A DNA stretch of 64,000 nt, taken from NCBI RefSeq assembly GCF_037154085.1, contig NZ_JBANRM010000002.1, positions 558,001 to 622,000 of the forward strand, in the 5' to 3' direction. This DNA is from Andeanibacterium fulvum. GTDB taxonomy: Bacteria > Pseudomonadota > Alphaproteobacteria > Sphingomonadales > Sphingomonadaceae. Position 1 is the stretch's first letter. Each line of letters starts with the position of its first letter. The position numbers and the translations under genes were made by a program. The notes beneath the pieces are model-generated. The model did not search any database and was not told where the DNA came from. It saw only the letters and a program-made list of their open reading frames with translations. Positions 26,350 to 34,339 of the stretch are shown one piece after another.

Positions 26350-27048
26350 ATGGGCAGAAAGAAGCGATTTCCCACGCGCTGGCGCGTGATGGCGGCGCTG
26401 TTGCTGGCTGCGCTGCTGGGCGGTGCCTGGCAGTGGTGGGAGTTCATCCACTGGACCCCGCCGCGCGAGGCCTATCCCGCGCAGGGCATTCTGGTGAGCG
26501 CGGGCGACGGGCGGACCAGCTTTGTCGCCTTCAAGGCCATCGGGGCGGATTTCGCCTATCTCGAAGCGTCGAACGGCGCGACCAGGCGCGATGCCGCCTT
26601 TGCCCGCAACCTTGAGGCCGTACGCGCCGCCGGGATGCAGTTCGGCGCGGTGCATCATTACGATCCCTGCGTTCCGGCAGACCGGCAGGCGGCCAATTTC
26701 GTCACGGTCGTGCCGCGCGACGACAGCCTGCTGCCGCCCGCCATCGAACTGGACGAGACGGCCGACGAATGCCCCAAGCCGGTGAGCGATCAGGCCGTGG
26801 AAAGCGAGCTGATGACTTTCCTCAACCAGGTGGAAGGCCATGCGGGCAAGCCGGCTCTGCTCAAGATCTCCAGCGCCTTCGAGAAGCGCTATCGCCTCGC
26901 CACTGCGCTGGACCGCAATCTGTGGCTGACGCGCGACCGGTTTGAGCCGGACTATGCCGGGCGCCCATGGACTTTGTGGACGGCCAATTCCGCGCTACGC
27001 TCTGAAGCGAGCCCGGTGCCGGTGCGCTGGGTAGTGGTACAGCCTTGA
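26350..27048 (+). CDS. GH25-like muramidase-fold protein, altered active site
   Basis: A 232-residue protein with an N-terminal membrane anchor or signal (residues 12-30) and a GH25 (lysozyme M1) TIM-barrel. Family features are the FVAFKAIGADFAYLEAS strand, NLEAVRAAGMQFGAVHHYD, and PPAIELDE. The usual first-strand Asp (GIDVS) reads GILVS, and the usual DxE pair reads AIE, so two catalytic Asp residues appear lost while the Glu remains. It may bind rather than cut peptidoglycan. It starts an apparent run with cdd and mgtC. Confidence 0.75.
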   Translation: MGRKKRFPTRWRVMAALLLAALLGGAWQWWEFIHWTPPREAYPAQGILVSAGDGRTSFVAFKAIGADFAYLEASNGATRRDAAFARNLEAVRAAGMQFGAVHHYDPCVPADRQAANFVTVVPRDDSLLPPAIELDETADECPKPVSDQAVESELMTFLNQVEGHAGKPALLKISSAFEKRYRLATALDRNLWLTRDRFEPDYAGRPWTLWTANSALRSEASPVPVRWVVVQP

Positions 27049-27058
27049 GGATAATCGA

Positions 27059-27475
27059 ATGAGCGACGATTCGGACCGGGACGAGCTGGTGATCGCGGCC
27101 AAGCGTGCTCAGGACAATGCCTATGCGCCCTATTCGAATTTCCGCGTGGGCGCGGCCCTGCGCTTTGCCGACGGGACGATCGTGACCGGGGCCAATGTCG
27201 AAAATGCCAGCTACGGCCTGTCCTTCTGTGCCGAAGCGGTCGCGGTGGCCAGGGCCATGAACGAGGGGCACCGCGGCGGGCTGGAGGCCGTGGCGGTGAT
27301 CGGTTCGGGCAAGGAAACGGTCACGCCCTGCGGACGCTGCCGCCAGATGTTGTTCGAACTGGCCGATCTGGGCGGCACCGATCCGGTGATCTGGTGCGCC
27401 AGCAAGGAAGAGGCGGAGCCGGTGCTGCTGTCCGCACTGCTGCCGCGTGCCTTCGGGCCGGGCAATCTGGACTAG
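27059..27475 (+). CDS. cdd: Cytidine deaminase
   Basis: A 138-residue homotetrameric-type cytidine deaminase for pyrimidine salvage. The zinc site is Cys-Ala-Glu (SFCAEAVAV) plus PCGRCRQ; the substrate-binding YAPYSNFRVGAAL and NVENASYG segments are intact. The residue after CAE is Ala instead of the usual Arg (CAER). It begins 10 bp after the GH25-like gene. Confidence 0.93.
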   Translation: MSDDSDRDELVIAAKRAQDNAYAPYSNFRVGAALRFADGTIVTGANVENASYGLSFCAEAVAVARAMNEGHRGGLEAVAVIGSGKETVTPCGRCRQMLFELADLGGTDPVIWCASKEEAEPVLLSALLPRAFGPGNLD

Positions 27476-27508
27476 GCGATAGCGAGCGCGGAAGAGGGAG
27501 ACACGGCC

Positions 27509-28012
27509 ATGCTGCTCAATCCTTCCGCTCCGCTTGGTGCCATCGATGGCGAGATATTGCTGCGGCTGGGCGCGGCGGCGCTGATCGGGCTGCTGTTGGG
27601 GCTCGACCGCGAAATGCGCGGCCATGCGGCGGGCCTGCGCACGCATGGGCTGGTGTGCTTTTCCGCCGCCGCCATGACGATTTCGGTCATCGCGCTCTAT
27701 CTCCAGCTTGGCGCGCCCAATGCGGGCAGCCGGATGGACCCCTTGCGCATTTTCGAGGCGGCCGGTTCCTTCGTGGGGATCATCGGGGCCGGGCTGATCG
27801 TGTTCAGCAAGGGCAGGCTGCATAACCTCACCACTGCCGCCAATCTCTGGCTGGCCGCCGTGGTGGGCATTGCCTGCGGGGCAGGGCAGTGGCCGCTGGT
27901 GGCGGTGGGCTCGGCCATCAGCCTGGTGATGATAACCCTGCTACGCCTGCTGGAAGACTGGATGGAGCGGAGGCGCCGGAAAGACGGCGCCGAGCTGACG
28001 GATGACCGATAG
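27509..28012 (+). CDS. MgtC/SapB family membrane protein
   Basis: A 167-residue inner-membrane protein with about five membrane segments. It has the MgtC signature LRLGAAALIGLLLGLDREMR, a GLRTHGLVCFSAA segment and GAGLIVFSKGRLHNLTTAANLW. It lacks the C-terminal cytoplasmic ACT-like domain of Salmonella MgtC. The role is often magnesium or membrane-potential homeostasis, but not certain here. Confidence 0.9.
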   Translation: MLLNPSAPLGAIDGEILLRLGAAALIGLLLGLDREMRGHAAGLRTHGLVCFSAAAMTISVIALYLQLGAPNAGSRMDPLRIFEAAGSFVGIIGAGLIVFSKGRLHNLTTAANLWLAAVVGIACGAGQWPLVAVGSAISLVMITLLRLLEDWMERRRRKDGAELTDDR

Positions 28013-28058
28013 TGACAACGATATGACAGGACGTGCTGCGAGGGCGGAGTGACCGGTT

Positions 28059-28150
28059 CGTCATTGCGAGGAGCGAAGCGACGAAGCAATCCAGAGCGGT
28101 TGCGCGCAGTCACCCTGGATTGCCGCGCGGCTTCGCCGCTCGCAATGACG
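28059..28150. repeat. Dispersed inverted repeat, CGTCATTGCGAG type
   Basis: CGTCATTGCGAG at the left and CTCGCAATGACG at the right, with inner GCAATCCAG/CTGGATTGC arms. It ends 28 bp before the promoter at 28179. Confidence 0.9.
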
Positions 28151-28178
28151 AGGCCAAGTGCGTGTCGGCACATCTCTC

Positions 28179-28207
28179 TTGACAATTTGAACCTATTTGG
28201 TTATATG
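28179..28207 (+). promoter_or_regulatory. Near-consensus sigma-70 promoter of a non-coding transcript
   Basis: TTGACA (28179-28184), a 17-bp AT-rich spacer, and TATATG (28202-28207). This is the best promoter match I saw in the window and no ORF with a ribosome-binding site follows it. Confidence 0.7.
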
Positions 28208-28212
28208 CACGC

Positions 28213-28375
28213 CCATCCTGCATCTCAAAACAGGATATGGAACCGGGAGGCGGCTCGGCCGGCTTGCCTTCCCCTCCAATCGCGGGTGCTCCTGCTTACA
28301 ACAGGGGAATGTCACTCCCGCATCGCGGCCGGCGCTCATGCGCCTTGGGCAGGCTTCGGCCGGCCCAGCCGCCGG
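28213..28375 (+). ncRNA. Structured non-coding RNA, possibly 6S RNA
   Basis: Directly after the promoter, 160 nt fold into an ordered structure. A small 5' hairpin (28215-28220 with 28231-28236) comes first. Then a 15-bp stem pairs 28249-28263 with 28359-28373 (one mismatch). Its interior has a mostly unpaired 5' side, a 5-bp hairpin on the 3' side (28331-28335 with 28340-28344), and a terminal stem-loop (28282-28288 with 28313-28321, then 28289-28294 with 28302-28307). Closing stem, bubble with a 3'-side hairpin, and terminal stem is the layout of 6S RNA (ssrS). The extra 5' hairpin does not fit simple 6S. The 3' end is not defined by a clear terminator. Confidence 0.45.
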
Positions 28376-28625
28376 AACGGATCAGGCGCGGCACCAGCCG
28401 CGATGGAAGTGCGCCTCGTGCGAGCCCGCCCGCGCTTCCTTGCCGCTCCGGACAGGGCCGAGCCCATGCGCGCTGCGGAACAGGCGCCCGGGCCACTCGC
28501 AAGATAAACCTTCCGCACTGCCCCCGGCGCATTGCCGGCCGCGCGGTTCCTTTGGGTTTTCACACTGGCGTTATGTCCGGGCTCGCCGCCGGATGACGGG
28601 GTGTGCCTGGGCCCTGCACCCACAC
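28376..28625. other. GC-rich intergenic stretch, no gene seen
   Basis: Continues from the candidate RNA. It contains a small stem CCGGC/GCCGG near 28526-28542 followed by a T-rich patch (28550-28560) that could end the transcript. Frames on both strands lack ribosome-binding sites and family resemblance. Confidence 0.4.
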
Positions 28626-28740
28626 CCGCTCATCCTGAGCTTGTCGAAGGATACGCGTCGAGGCCCGTTCCGGGCGCATTCAAGTGGGCCTCATAGGGCT
28701 GTCGTTTCCCGTGTCCTTCGACAAGCTCAGGATGGGCGGG
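28626..28740. repeat. Dispersed inverted repeat, TGTCGAAGGA type
   Basis: CCCGCTCATCCTGAGCTTGT (left) and its inverted counterpart ending GCTCAGGATGGGCGGG (right) enclose a 60-bp centre. Confidence 0.9.
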
Positions 28741-28775
28741 GTAGGTGGTTTGGGTTAAAAGGAGCAGGCACATTC

Positions 28776-28866
28776 CGTCATCCTGAACTCGTTTCAGGAT
28801 CCATTTCTCCGGATCGAGCGGCAGTTTGTGGGGAAGGATGGATGCTGAAACAAGTTCAGCATGACG
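28776..28866. repeat. Dispersed inverted repeat, CATCCTGAACTCGTTTCAGG type
   Basis: Left arm CGTCATCCTGAACTCGTTTC and right arm GAAACAAGTTCAGCATGACG are inverted copies around an inner ATCC/GGAT pair. It lies between the 28626 repeat and the carboxypeptidase gene stop. Confidence 0.85.
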
Positions 28867-28914
28867 AAGAGGGAACCACGCGGCCCTTTCATGAACTACC
28901 GCGCAGGGCCCCCC

Positions 28915-30051
28915 TTACCCCTCAAGCCATTCCACCAGCGCGGCAAGGCAATCGCGGCCCAGAATCTTCGAACGTTCCGCGCTCCAGCCCTGCTCTTCGC
29001 AAGGCAGATCGTCATTGTCCTTGAACGGCATCTCCAGCGTCATGGAACAGGCGCCATAGCGTTCGGCCAGCTGGTTGGTGGACATGGTGAGGTTGGCCTG
29101 CCCCGGCCGCGCCACCGGATAGCCCCTGGCGGTCTGGAAATCGGGCGTGCGGCGCTTCAGGATCGAGCGGTAGCGTTCATAGGCTGCGCCCAGTTCGTCG
29201 GTCCAGGACGGGATGCCTTCGAAGCCCGCCAGGAACACGGCCGCAATCGCCTCGTCCCCATGGACGTCCATCGCGAAGTTCACGCCGGTTTCATCCATCG
29301 CATTGCGCAGGGCGAGCACTTCGGGGCTCTTTTCCGCGCTGGGTTCGGCCCATTCGCGATTGAGGTTGATGCCCGCCGCATTGGTGCGCAAATGCCCGCG
29401 CCGCGAGCCGTCGGGATTGGCATTGGGCACGATATGCAGGCGGCATTTGGCGCGCAGGGTGCGGCCCACCGGATCGGCCGGATCGGTGAGGCATTCCAGT
29501 GCCCCTTCCATCCACCATTCGGCCATGCTCTCGCCCGGATGCTGGCGGGCATAGAGCCACACCTGCGTGGGGCCTTCGCCCATTTCGAGGCAGTCGATCG
29601 GCTGCCCGTCGAGCGAGGTGCCCAGCACGCGGTGGCTCACCCCTTCATAGCAGGCGGTTTCCGCCACCAGATCGTGATGCCGCTCCATCGAATAGGGCGC
29701 GAAATAGGCGAACCATGCCGTGCCGCCTTCCGGCGTGTAGCGGATGGTGAGCGTGCCTTCCTCTTCCCCGCGGTCGAAGCTGGTTTCGGCGCGGGCCCAA
29801 TAGTCCCGGTCTTCCGAAACGCAGGCGCGATAGCCGGGCCAGCCATCGGGATAGGCGGAATGGTTGAGCCCGGTGATCTTCAGCACCAATTCGCGCCCCG
29901 CCGCGCCGGAGACGCGGAAGTGGAACCATTGATAGAAGTCCGAGAGATGATCCTTGCGGATCGCCAGCTTCGCGCTGGCGCCGGAAATCTCCAGCACTTC
30001 GATATTGCCGGCATCGAATGCCGCGTCGATCCTGATCGGCTGGCTGTTCAC
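28915..30051 (-). CDS. M14 zinc carboxypeptidase, cytosolic type
   Basis: A 378-residue carboxypeptidase with the M14 zinc ligands HPGE (in ARQHPGESMAEW) and a later His in MDVHGDE, the substrate-binding NPDGSRRGHLRTN and NLNREW segments, and the catalytic Glu in SMTLEMPFKD. An N-terminal beta domain (residues 1-120) is typical of the cytosolic carboxypeptidase-like M14-type family. The GTG start at 30049-30051 overlaps the stop of the upstream lipoprotein gene (GTGA), so the two are translationally coupled. No signal peptide. Confidence 0.9.
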   Translation of the reverse strand: MNSQPIRIDAAFDAGNIEVLEISGASAKLAIRKDHLSDFYQWFHFRVSGAAGRELVLKITGLNHSAYPDGWPGYRACVSEDRDYWARAETSFDRGEEEGTLTIRYTPEGGTAWFAYFAPYSMERHHDLVAETACYEGVSHRVLGTSLDGQPIDCLEMGEGPTQVWLYARQHPGESMAEWWMEGALECLTDPADPVGRTLRAKCRLHIVPNANPDGSRRGHLRTNAAGINLNREWAEPSAEKSPEVLALRNAMDETGVNFAMDVHGDEAIAAVFLAGFEGIPSWTDELGAAYERYRSILKRRTPDFQTARGYPVARPGQANLTMSTNQLAERYGACSMTLEMPFKDNDDLPCEEQGWSAERSKILGRDCLAALVEWLEG

Positions 30052-30653
30052 TTTACCTCGACCGTTTCGCCATTGTTGCCCGGGAAATTGCTGAACAGGG
30101 CCGCCGCCATCTTGGGCGCGCCCAATTGGTTCTGCGCCAGCGGCGCATCGGCCCGCACAGTGAAGCTGGCCCGGCCTTCCCACAGGGTCTGCCCGCTGGC
30201 CCGCTCGCGGATCATCACGCCCAGCCTGGTATCGACCTGAGCCTTGGGCTTGCCCGAAAGGTCGATCCCGATGCCGAGCCCCACGCCGGAACCATAGGAG
30301 CCGACCGAGGCGCCGCCGCCCACGCTGACGGGGTTGCGCCCGCCATCGGGCTGGATGGTGGCGCGTTCCAGCCGCACCACAGCCACCTGCGTGCCCGCGC
30401 TTTCGGCCACTACTTCATAGCCCAGCCGGGTAAGTTCGCGCCCGACGGCCAGTTTGTAGCTCGCCAGTTCCAGCGATTTGGGATCGAGCCCCGGCGCGCT
30501 TTCCACCGCGATAGTGCCGTGGCCCAGCTGGGAAAGCCGGGCGGCATCGTGGAAGCGGGTCACCTCGACCGGGCCGATGGGCGTCATGCAGCCGGACAGC
30601 CCCAGCAGCGCGGTGGCCGATGCGGCGAGGATGGCAGTGCGGATCGGTGTCAT
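30048..30653 (-). CDS. DUF4136-like envelope lipoprotein
   Basis: A 201-residue lipoprotein with signal peptide and lipobox (LLGLSGC) at about residues 16-22. The mature part has a DUF4136-like layout: a VTRFHDAARLS strand, an ELTRLGYEVVAES helix-strand, a glycine-rich VSVGGGASVGSYGSGVG stretch, and a C-terminus LFSNFPGNNGETVEV. That C-terminus is echoed in the next gene (LFRKFPGKNGENYNLR), so the two are paralogues. The ATG at 30653 is set by the signal peptide. Confidence 0.8.
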   Translation of the reverse strand: MTPIRTAILAASATALLGLSGCMTPIGPVEVTRFHDAARLSQLGHGTIAVESAPGLDPKSLELASYKLAVGRELTRLGYEVVAESAGTQVAVVRLERATIQPDGGRNPVSVGGGASVGSYGSGVGLGIGIDLSGKPKAQVDTRLGVMIRERASGQTLWEGRASFTVRADAPLAQNQLGAPKMAAALFSNFPGNNGETVEVK

Positions 30654-30732
30654 TCTCGTGCCCCTCCCTGGGCCTTGCGCCGATTCTGGGTGGGAAGCGG
30701 CGCGGATGCAAGCGCGGCGTAGGGCAGCCATC

Positions 30733-31593
30733 TCAGCGCAGGTTGTAATTCTCGCCATTCTTGCCGGGGAACTTGCGGAACAGGCCCTCTGCCAGCTTGG
30801 CGGCGATGGCCTGGCCGGTCCATTTCTCGCTGCCCTCGCGCGTGGCGATGTCGGCGCGGCCTTCCCACAGCACCGCGCCCGATGCCTCGTCGCGGATGCG
30901 GGCTTCCAGCCTTGTGGAAAGCAGGGCCTTCTTCGGCTTGGTGAAATCGAGATTGAGGCCGAGGCCCACCATCGACCCGCGATTGGAAACGCCCACGTCC
31001 ATCTCGCCGCTCACCGGCTTGCGCGGCGGCTCGGCAGGCTGGGCCACGCCGTGGACGATGCGCAGTTCCACCAGCTGCCCGGCGGCGCCGTTCTGGGTCT
31101 GCCCGTTCTGGGTCTGATAGCCGGCCTGGACCAGTTGATCGATCACGGCGGCCTCGAAGGTCGCGTTCTCCCGCTCGTCGCCCGTGCCCGGGGAAGGTGC
31201 GGAGGGGCCGGGTGGGCCATAGGAGGTTTCGGAGCGTTCGGCTTGCGGCGCCTCGTCATAGACTGCGCTGCCGGGCTGGCGCGGCGCATCGTTGGACAGC
31301 ACCACTACCTTGACCGGTCCCTTGCCGAGCGCAGCGGCCGCATCGCCTTCCACCACGAAGCGGGTCACGTCCACTTCGCCTTCATTGTCTTTCTGGCTGT
31401 TGCGGCTGGAAAGGCGGGAAGGGGAACGGTCGAAGGTGGAAGACGGCCTGCCCCAGCTGCCGCTCCCCCAGCCGCCATCCCAGGCGGGCGGCCCTGCGAG
31501 TGCGGGCGCGGCGGGCAGGAGCGTAAGTGCGGCGAGGCAGGCAATGCCCGCGCGATGGGCGGTGAAACGGGGGGATTGGGGAGAATGGGGCAT
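30733..31593 (-). CDS. Periplasmic DUF4136-like protein, paralogue of 30048-30653
   Basis: A 286-residue exported protein. It has a signal peptide (residues 1-33, ending PALAG) without a lipobox, a low-complexity Gly/Ser/Trp/Arg region (34-70), then a domain with the same strand order as the neighbouring lipoprotein and the shared terminus LFRKFPGKNGENYNLR. An 11-residue stretch contains a short QTQNGQTQNG duplication. Function unknown; probably envelope-associated. Confidence 0.75.
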   Translation of the reverse strand: MPHSPQSPRFTAHRAGIACLAALTLLPAAPALAGPPAWDGGWGSGSWGRPSSTFDRSPSRLSSRNSQKDNEGEVDVTRFVVEGDAAAALGKGPVKVVVLSNDAPRQPGSAVYDEAPQAERSETSYGPPGPSAPSPGTGDERENATFEAAVIDQLVQAGYQTQNGQTQNGAAGQLVELRIVHGVAQPAEPPRKPVSGEMDVGVSNRGSMVGLGLNLDFTKPKKALLSTRLEARIRDEASGAVLWEGRADIATREGSEKWTGQAIAAKLAEGLFRKFPGKNGENYNLR

Positions 31594-31727
31594 GGGGCGA
31601 TCCGAAACGTCCGGCTATTCGGGAGCAGAGCCTGTCCGGCCTATGCCCTGCCGGATTGCCCCGCTATGAACCGCCGGCGTATTTCCCTTTAACCCTTCCG
31701 TCTTTCCGCAGTGATAGCAGCCCGATC

Positions 31728-32732
31728 ATGACCAGACTTCCCGTGCTCGTGACCGGCGGTGCCGGCTATATCGGCAGCCACGCCGTCCTTGCCCTGCTCG
31801 ATCAGGGATGGGACGTGACGGTGATCGACAATCTCACCACCGGCTTCCGCTTTGCCGTTCCCGATGGCGTGGCCTTTTATGAAGGCGATATCGAAGACGG
31901 GGCGCTGCTCGCCCGGATCATCGCGGAACGGGGCATCGGCGCGGTGATGCATTTCGCCGGGTCGATCATCGTGCCCGAATCGGTCGAGAACCCGCTCAAA
32001 TATTATCACAACAACACGGCCAAGAGCCGGGCGCTGATCGAATCGGCCGTGAAGGGCGGAGTGAAGCATTTCATCTTCAGCTCCACCGCCGCGACCTATG
32101 GCATTCCCGAAGTGTCCCCGGTGAACGAGGATAGCCCCAAGCTGCCGATCAATCCCTACGGCATGTCCAAGCTGATGACCGAGATCATGCTGGCGGACAC
32201 GGCAAAGGCCCATCCGCTGAACTATTGCGCCTTGCGCTATTTCAACGTGGCGGGCGCCGATCCGCAGGCGCGCAGCGGGCAATCGACTGCCGGGGCGACT
32301 CATCTGATCAAGGTCGCGGTGGAGGCCGCGCTGGGCAAGCGTGCCAATGTGCAGGTCTTCGGCACGGATTACGATACGCCCGACGGCACCGGGGTGCGCG
32401 ATTACATCCATGTCACGGACCTTGCCGCCGCCCATGTGCTGGCGCTGGAAGAACTGATCGCGAAGCCCGATCAGTCGCTCACCATGAATTGCGGCTATGG
32501 TCGGGGCTTCTCCGTGCTCGAAGTGCTGGACGCGGTGGACCGGGTGACCAATCGCCGGATCGAACGAATCATGGGCCTGCGCCGTGCGGGCGACCCCGAT
32601 TCGCTGATTTCGGACAACCGCCGGATCAAACAGACCCTTCCCTGGGTGCCGCAGCATGCCGATCTGGACCAGATCGTCACGCATGCGCTCGCCTGGGAGC
32701 GGAAATTGAGCGAAATCCGTGGGGAAGGTTGA
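31728..32732 (+). CDS. galE: UDP-glucose 4-epimerase
   Basis: A 334-residue extended SDR that interconverts UDP-glucose and UDP-galactose. The NAD motif is TGGAGYIGSH near the N-terminus, the catalytic Ser and Tyr-x3-Lys are in FSSTAATYG and NPYGMSKLM, and the RYFNVAGADP and VRDYIHVTDLA motifs are diagnostic. The ATG at 31728 gives MTRLPVLVTGG; upstream codons are in frame but have no family support. Confidence 0.95.
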   Translation: MTRLPVLVTGGAGYIGSHAVLALLDQGWDVTVIDNLTTGFRFAVPDGVAFYEGDIEDGALLARIIAERGIGAVMHFAGSIIVPESVENPLKYYHNNTAKSRALIESAVKGGVKHFIFSSTAATYGIPEVSPVNEDSPKLPINPYGMSKLMTEIMLADTAKAHPLNYCALRYFNVAGADPQARSGQSTAGATHLIKVAVEAALGKRANVQVFGTDYDTPDGTGVRDYIHVTDLAAAHVLALEELIAKPDQSLTMNCGYGRGFSVLEVLDAVDRVTNRRIERIMGLRRAGDPDSLISDNRRIKQTLPWVPQHADLDQIVTHALAWERKLSEIRGEG

Positions 32733-32803
32733 CTTGGGGGCCCATCGCCCGTAACGGCGCGGCTTCAATTTTCAGCGGGTAATCCCGCAGACGAGATAGA
32801 GCC

Positions 32804-32929
32804 ATGAAGATTCGCAACAGCCTCAAGTCGCTCAAGGACCGCCACCGGGATTGCCGCGTGATCCGTCGCCGTGGCCGCACTTATGTGATCAACAAGACCA
32901 ACCGCCGCTTCAAGGCGCGCCAGGGTTGA
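32804..32929 (+). CDS. rpmJ: 50S ribosomal protein bL36, zinc-free type
   Basis: A 41-residue protein beginning MKIRNSLKSLKDRHRD and ending TNRRFKARQG. It is the C-minus (YkgO-like) form: only one Cys is present, so the four-residue zinc ribbon is absent. This form is the normal one in many alphaproteobacteria. It lies 71 bp after galE and has its own terminator. Confidence 0.95.
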   Translation: MKIRNSLKSLKDRHRDCRVIRRRGRTYVINKTNRRFKARQG

Positions 32930-32973
32930 TGTCTGCCTCGCCGCGGCCAAGCCGTGGCGGGATTTGAAGAGAG

Positions 32974-33000
32974 GCCCCTGCGAAAGCGGGGGCTTTTCTT
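32974..33000 (+). terminator. Intrinsic terminator after rpmJ
   Basis: The stem GCCCCTGC / GCGGGGGC closes a GAAA tetraloop and is followed by TTTTCTT. Located 45 bp past the rpmJ stop. Confidence 0.9.
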
Positions 33001-33065
33001 ATGCGTGTTTTCCGCGTGTCATTCGGGCCCGGAACCGGCAGCCCAACACTTGATCGAGGTGATTC

Positions 33066-33689
33066 GTGAGCCAGACTGCCGGAAACATCAAAGCCGTCGT
33101 GTTCGACGTAGGCCGGGTGCTCTATCACTGGGATCTGCGCCACCTTTTCGAAAAGCTGATCGACGATCGGGAGGAACTGGACTGGTTTCTCGAAAACGTC
33201 GTCACCGAGGAATGGCATTTCGAGCATGATCGCGGCCGCGCGCTGGCGGATATGGTGCCGGAACGGATCGCGCTTTATCCCGAACATGCCGATCTGATCC
33301 GCGCCTATGCCACGCGCTTCAGCGAAACCGTGCCGGGCCCGGTCGAAGGCACGATCGAACTGGCGCATGCGCTGCACGCGCAGGGCGTACCGCTCTACGC
33401 CATCACTAATTTCGGGCACGAGTTCTGGGCGATGTTCCGCCCGGGCCGACCGGTATTCGACCTGTTCGGGGACATCGTCGTCTCCGGCACGGAGAAACTC
33501 GCCAAGCCCGATCCCGCGATCTACCGGCTGGCGGAAAGCCGCTTCGGCCATGCGCCGGGCGCCATGCTGTTCGTGGACGACAATCCCGCAAACATCGCCA
33601 GCGCGCGCGAATGCGGCTGGAACGGCCATCTCTTCACCGATGCCGCTACGCTGGAAGCGGAACTGAAAGCGCTCGGCCTGCTGGGCTGA
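33066..33689 (+). CDS. HAD-superfamily hydrolase
   Basis: A 207-residue haloacid-dehalogenase-like hydrolase, probably a small-molecule phosphatase. Motif I is FDVGRVL (the nucleophile Asp, with Gly in place of the usual second Asp), motif II is ITN, motif III the Lys in KLAKPDPAIY, motif IV FVDDNPANI. A helical cap lies between motifs I and II (class IA). The start is a GTG 10 nt after a GAGGTGATT site. Confidence 0.9.
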   Translation: MSQTAGNIKAVVFDVGRVLYHWDLRHLFEKLIDDREELDWFLENVVTEEWHFEHDRGRALADMVPERIALYPEHADLIRAYATRFSETVPGPVEGTIELAHALHAQGVPLYAITNFGHEFWAMFRPGRPVFDLFGDIVVSGTEKLAKPDPAIYRLAESRFGHAPGAMLFVDDNPANIASARECGWNGHLFTDAATLEAELKALGLLG

Positions 33690-33751
33690 GCTTCCGGACG
33701 GGCAGGGCTTTGAAACCACTGGAACCCTGAAACCACGGGGGTCCGGAACGG

Positions 33752-33786
33752 AAAAGGGCCCCCGCGCGGTTGGTCGCAGGGGCCCT
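33752..33786 (-). terminator. Intrinsic terminator after the CC_3452-like gene
   Basis: On the minus strand AGGGCCCCTGCG and CGCGGGGGCCCT pair across an 8-nt loop and are followed by TTTTCC. It lies 50 bp past the stop of the 33836 gene. Confidence 0.8.
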
Positions 33787-33835
33787 CACATCCCGGCCAG
33801 AGATGGGGCAGGTGGCCGGGAACGTGTTCTTCCGA

Positions 33836-34180
33836 TTACTTGTTGCAGCGGGCCAGCGCGCTTTCGTCGAGCGCGGCATCGCCCTTGGCGAATGCGGAGA
33901 TCTGGCCGACCTTCTGCGCCAAACGGGCGCATTCGAGTTCGGCGCGCGAGCCGCCCTTGGTGCCGGTGCAGCTATTGTCAGAGCAGCTCCAGATCACGCC
34001 GTTGAGAATTTCGCGCCGGGGTTCGGCGAGCGGCGAGGCGAGTTCGGCCCGGTAATAGGCGGTGCCCGCAGCAGCGACTGCCGGAACAGGGACGATGCTG
34101 GCGAAGGCGCCGGCAAGGGCGAAGGTCGAGGCAAGCAACGCGACATCGGCGCGTCGGGCGACGCTGAAAATGCGGTTCAT
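33836..34180 (-). CDS. CC_3452-family secreted protein
   Basis: A 114-residue exported protein with signal peptide (residues 1-36, ending AVAAA) and a mature domain containing AYYRAELASPLAEPRREILN, WSCSDNSCTGTKGGSR and a C-terminal CNK. The three spaced Cys positions (WSC, NSC, ECARL) and final ARCNK match the CC_3452 family, conserved in Caulobacter and sphingomonads but functionally uncharacterised. The ATG at 34178-34180 is preceded by AGAGGGAA. Confidence 0.8.
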   Translation of the reverse strand: MNRIFSVARRADVALLASTFALAGAFASIVPVPAVAAAGTAYYRAELASPLAEPRREILNGVIWSCSDNSCTGTKGGSRAELECARLAQKVGQISAFAKGDAALDESALARCNK

Positions 34181-34339
34181 GACGAATTCCCTCTGTGATC
34201 CTGTCGGCCCGGCTGAGGCGCGGTCCAACTTTCCCTCAAACTCAGTTGCGAATCGCTACTTAAGATATTAGGTTTCTGGTAGCAACTAAAAACTTATTGC
34301 GCATCGGACTGTGCATGGTGAACAGGTGAAACCGACTGG

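Noticed and set aside
28197..29024. A 275-codon frame following the strong promoter at 28179
   Set aside because: It crosses two dispersed repeats and a structured region, has no ribosome-binding site and no recognisable protein features. A non-coding RNA explains the promoter better.
33066..33689. HAD protein as a broken enzyme because motif I has Gly instead of the second Asp
   Set aside because: DxG in motif I is normal in several haloacid-dehalogenase-type branches, so it is not evidence of inactivation.
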